A stretch of 6,054 bases of DNA, taken from positions 1 to 6,054 of the forward strand of contig DLYT01000116.1 of assembly GCA_003447595.1 (NCBI GenBank), written 5' to 3'. Source of the stretch: Porphyromonadaceae bacterium. Its GTDB lineage: Bacteria > Bacteroidota > Bacteroidia > Bacteroidales > CAMTPD01. The notes beneath the pieces are model-generated. The model did not search any database. It was not told the DNA's origin and was given only the letters and a program-made list of their open reading frames with translations. A program made the position numbers and the translations under genes. Of this stretch, positions 5,111 through 6,054 are shown in pieces (position 1 is the first letter of the stretch; every line of letters starts with the position of its first letter).

Positions 5111-6054
5111 ATGTACTCACCGCAATTACAAGATATAATGCTTGCTCAGCAACGCATTATGAGGGTAGTATATCGCACACCACTGTCGAGAAACGCCTCT
5201 TTATCGAACCGTTACAACGCCAACATATCTCTTAAACGCGAAGATCTACAAGAAGTCCGCTCATACAAAATCCGCGGAGCTTATAATAAAATCACTTCTC
5301 TTTCAAATGAGCAACGCTCTAATGGTGTAGTCTGTGCAAGTGCCGGAAACCATGCTCAAGGTGTAGCATATGCTTGCAAAGCCCTTGATATCCGAGGGGT
5401 TATTTTTATGCCTAATCCTACACCTCAACAAAAACGTGATCAAGTAAAAATGTTCGGCAAAGAAAATGTTGAAGTCATTCTTACTGGAGACACTTTTGAT
5501 GATGCATATAATGAAGCCGTAAAGTTTTGCGAAAACAACAAAATGACATTTATCCATCCTTTCAATGATGAAAAAGTAATTGAAGGACAAGCGACTGTTG
5601 CATTAGATATCCTTGAAGACACTAAAGCTCCTATCGATTATTTATTTGTTCCAATTGGAGGAGGAGGATTAGCTTCTGGCGTTGCAAGTGTATTCAAGAT
5701 GTTAAGTCCTAATACAAAAATAATAGGAGTAGAACCTTCCGGAGCAGCTAGCATGAAAGCTTCTATAGACAGAGGAGAAGTCACTGAACTAAAACGGATT
5801 GACACATTTGCCGATGGTGTCGCTGTTCGTAAAGTTGGAAATCTCAACTTTGAAATCTGTAGAAATTTATTGGACGATATTATTATTGTTCCCGAAGGAC
5901 TTATCTGCGGAGAAATTCTTAAGTTATACAACCAAAGTGCAATTGTAGTTGAACCGGCTGGAGCTGTTTCTGTTGCAGGTCTGAATATATACAAAGATAA
6001 AATCGAGGGAAAAAACGTTGTTTGCGTAATTAGCGGAAGCAATAATGATATCAC
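5111..6054 (+). CDS. ilvA: Threonine dehydratase (threonine ammonia-lyase), PLP-dependent; C-terminus cut by window edge
   Basis: The enzyme deaminates threonine to 2-oxobutanoate, the first committed step to isoleucine. The 314 visible residues are the PLP fold-type II catalytic domain. Lys53 in SYKIRGAY forms the PLP Schiff base, SAGNHAQG (77-84) contacts the substrate and cofactor, the tetraglycine loop GGGG (183-186) holds the PLP phosphate, and VISGSNNDI (306-314) supplies Ser308 near the pyridine nitrogen. The ending SGSNND is close to the SGGNND of the short IlvA type (about 400-420 residues with a single ACT-like regulatory domain), so roughly 100 residues probably lie beyond the window. 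Isoleucine feedback therefore cannot be judged here. The ATG at 5111 is the first in frame after a TAA at 5093-5095. No Shine-Dalgarno sequence is present. Serine/threonine dehydratases of the catabolic (TdcB) type share these motifs and remain an alternative. Confidence 0.93.
   Translation, partial: MYSPQLQDIMLAQQRIMRVVYRTPLSRNASLSNRYNANISLKREDLQEVRSYKIRGAYNKITSLSNEQRSNGVVCASAGNHAQGVAYACKALDIRGVIFMPNPTPQQKRDQVKMFGKENVEVILTGDTFDDAYNEAVKFCENNKMTFIHPFNDEKVIEGQATVALDILEDTKAPIDYLFVPIGGGGLASGVASVFKMLSPNTKIIGVEPSGAASMKASIDRGEVTELKRIDTFADGVAVRKVGNLNFEICRNLLDDIIIVPEGLICGEILKLYNQSAIVVEPAGAVSVAGLNIYKDKIEGKNVVCVISGSNNDI

Noticed and set aside
5638..6054. Long open frame (138 codons) on the leftward strand opposite ilvA, and shorter ones at 5303-5622
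   Set aside because: It is wholly antisense to a clear threonine dehydratase frame whose catalytic motifs are intact, and its translation has no recognisable domain.

Overview
The window looks like chromosomal DNA of a Bacteroidota bacterium, most likely of the order Bacteroidales. Three things point there: upstream elements of the Bacteroides type (TTTG about 19 bases before TAnnTTTG), start codons that mostly lack a Shine-Dalgarno sequence, and protein sequences of the Bacteroidales kind in an AT-rich background. The species cannot be named from this sequence. No phage, insertion sequence, CRISPR array, tRNA or rRNA was seen.

Layout, left to right. Positions 2-97 hold the possible last codons of a rightward gene that begins outside the window. 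Three leftward genes follow: a secreted carbohydrate-esterase-type alpha/beta hydrolase (104-1297), a class I SAM-dependent methyltransferase (1431-2210), and glyceraldehyde-3-phosphate dehydrogenase, gap (2490-3491). gap is a self-contained unit with a near-perfect Bacteroides promoter upstream and a strong hairpin terminator downstream. A perfect 16-bp inverted repeat lies between the methyltransferase and the esterase.

Next is a leftward three-gene envelope operon (4758 to 3815): a small YtxH-like protein with a glycine zipper, a two-helix membrane protein of the 'phage holin III' (DUF1469/YqjE) family, and a small coiled-coil protein with a hydrophobic, basic C-terminus. The second and third genes overlap by 116 bases. 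The arrangement recalls the E. coli yqjD-yqjE-yqjK genes and is the most interesting part of the window. It is probably a stress or stationary-phase membrane module, not a lysis cassette.

A 352-base divergent intergenic region separates this operon from a rightward threonine dehydratase gene (ilvA), which starts at 5111 and runs off the right edge. The window thus combines central metabolism (gap), amino-acid biosynthesis (ilvA), a secreted hydrolase, an orphan methyltransferase and a membrane module. Apart from the three-gene operon they do not form one pathway, and no clearly new system is evident.
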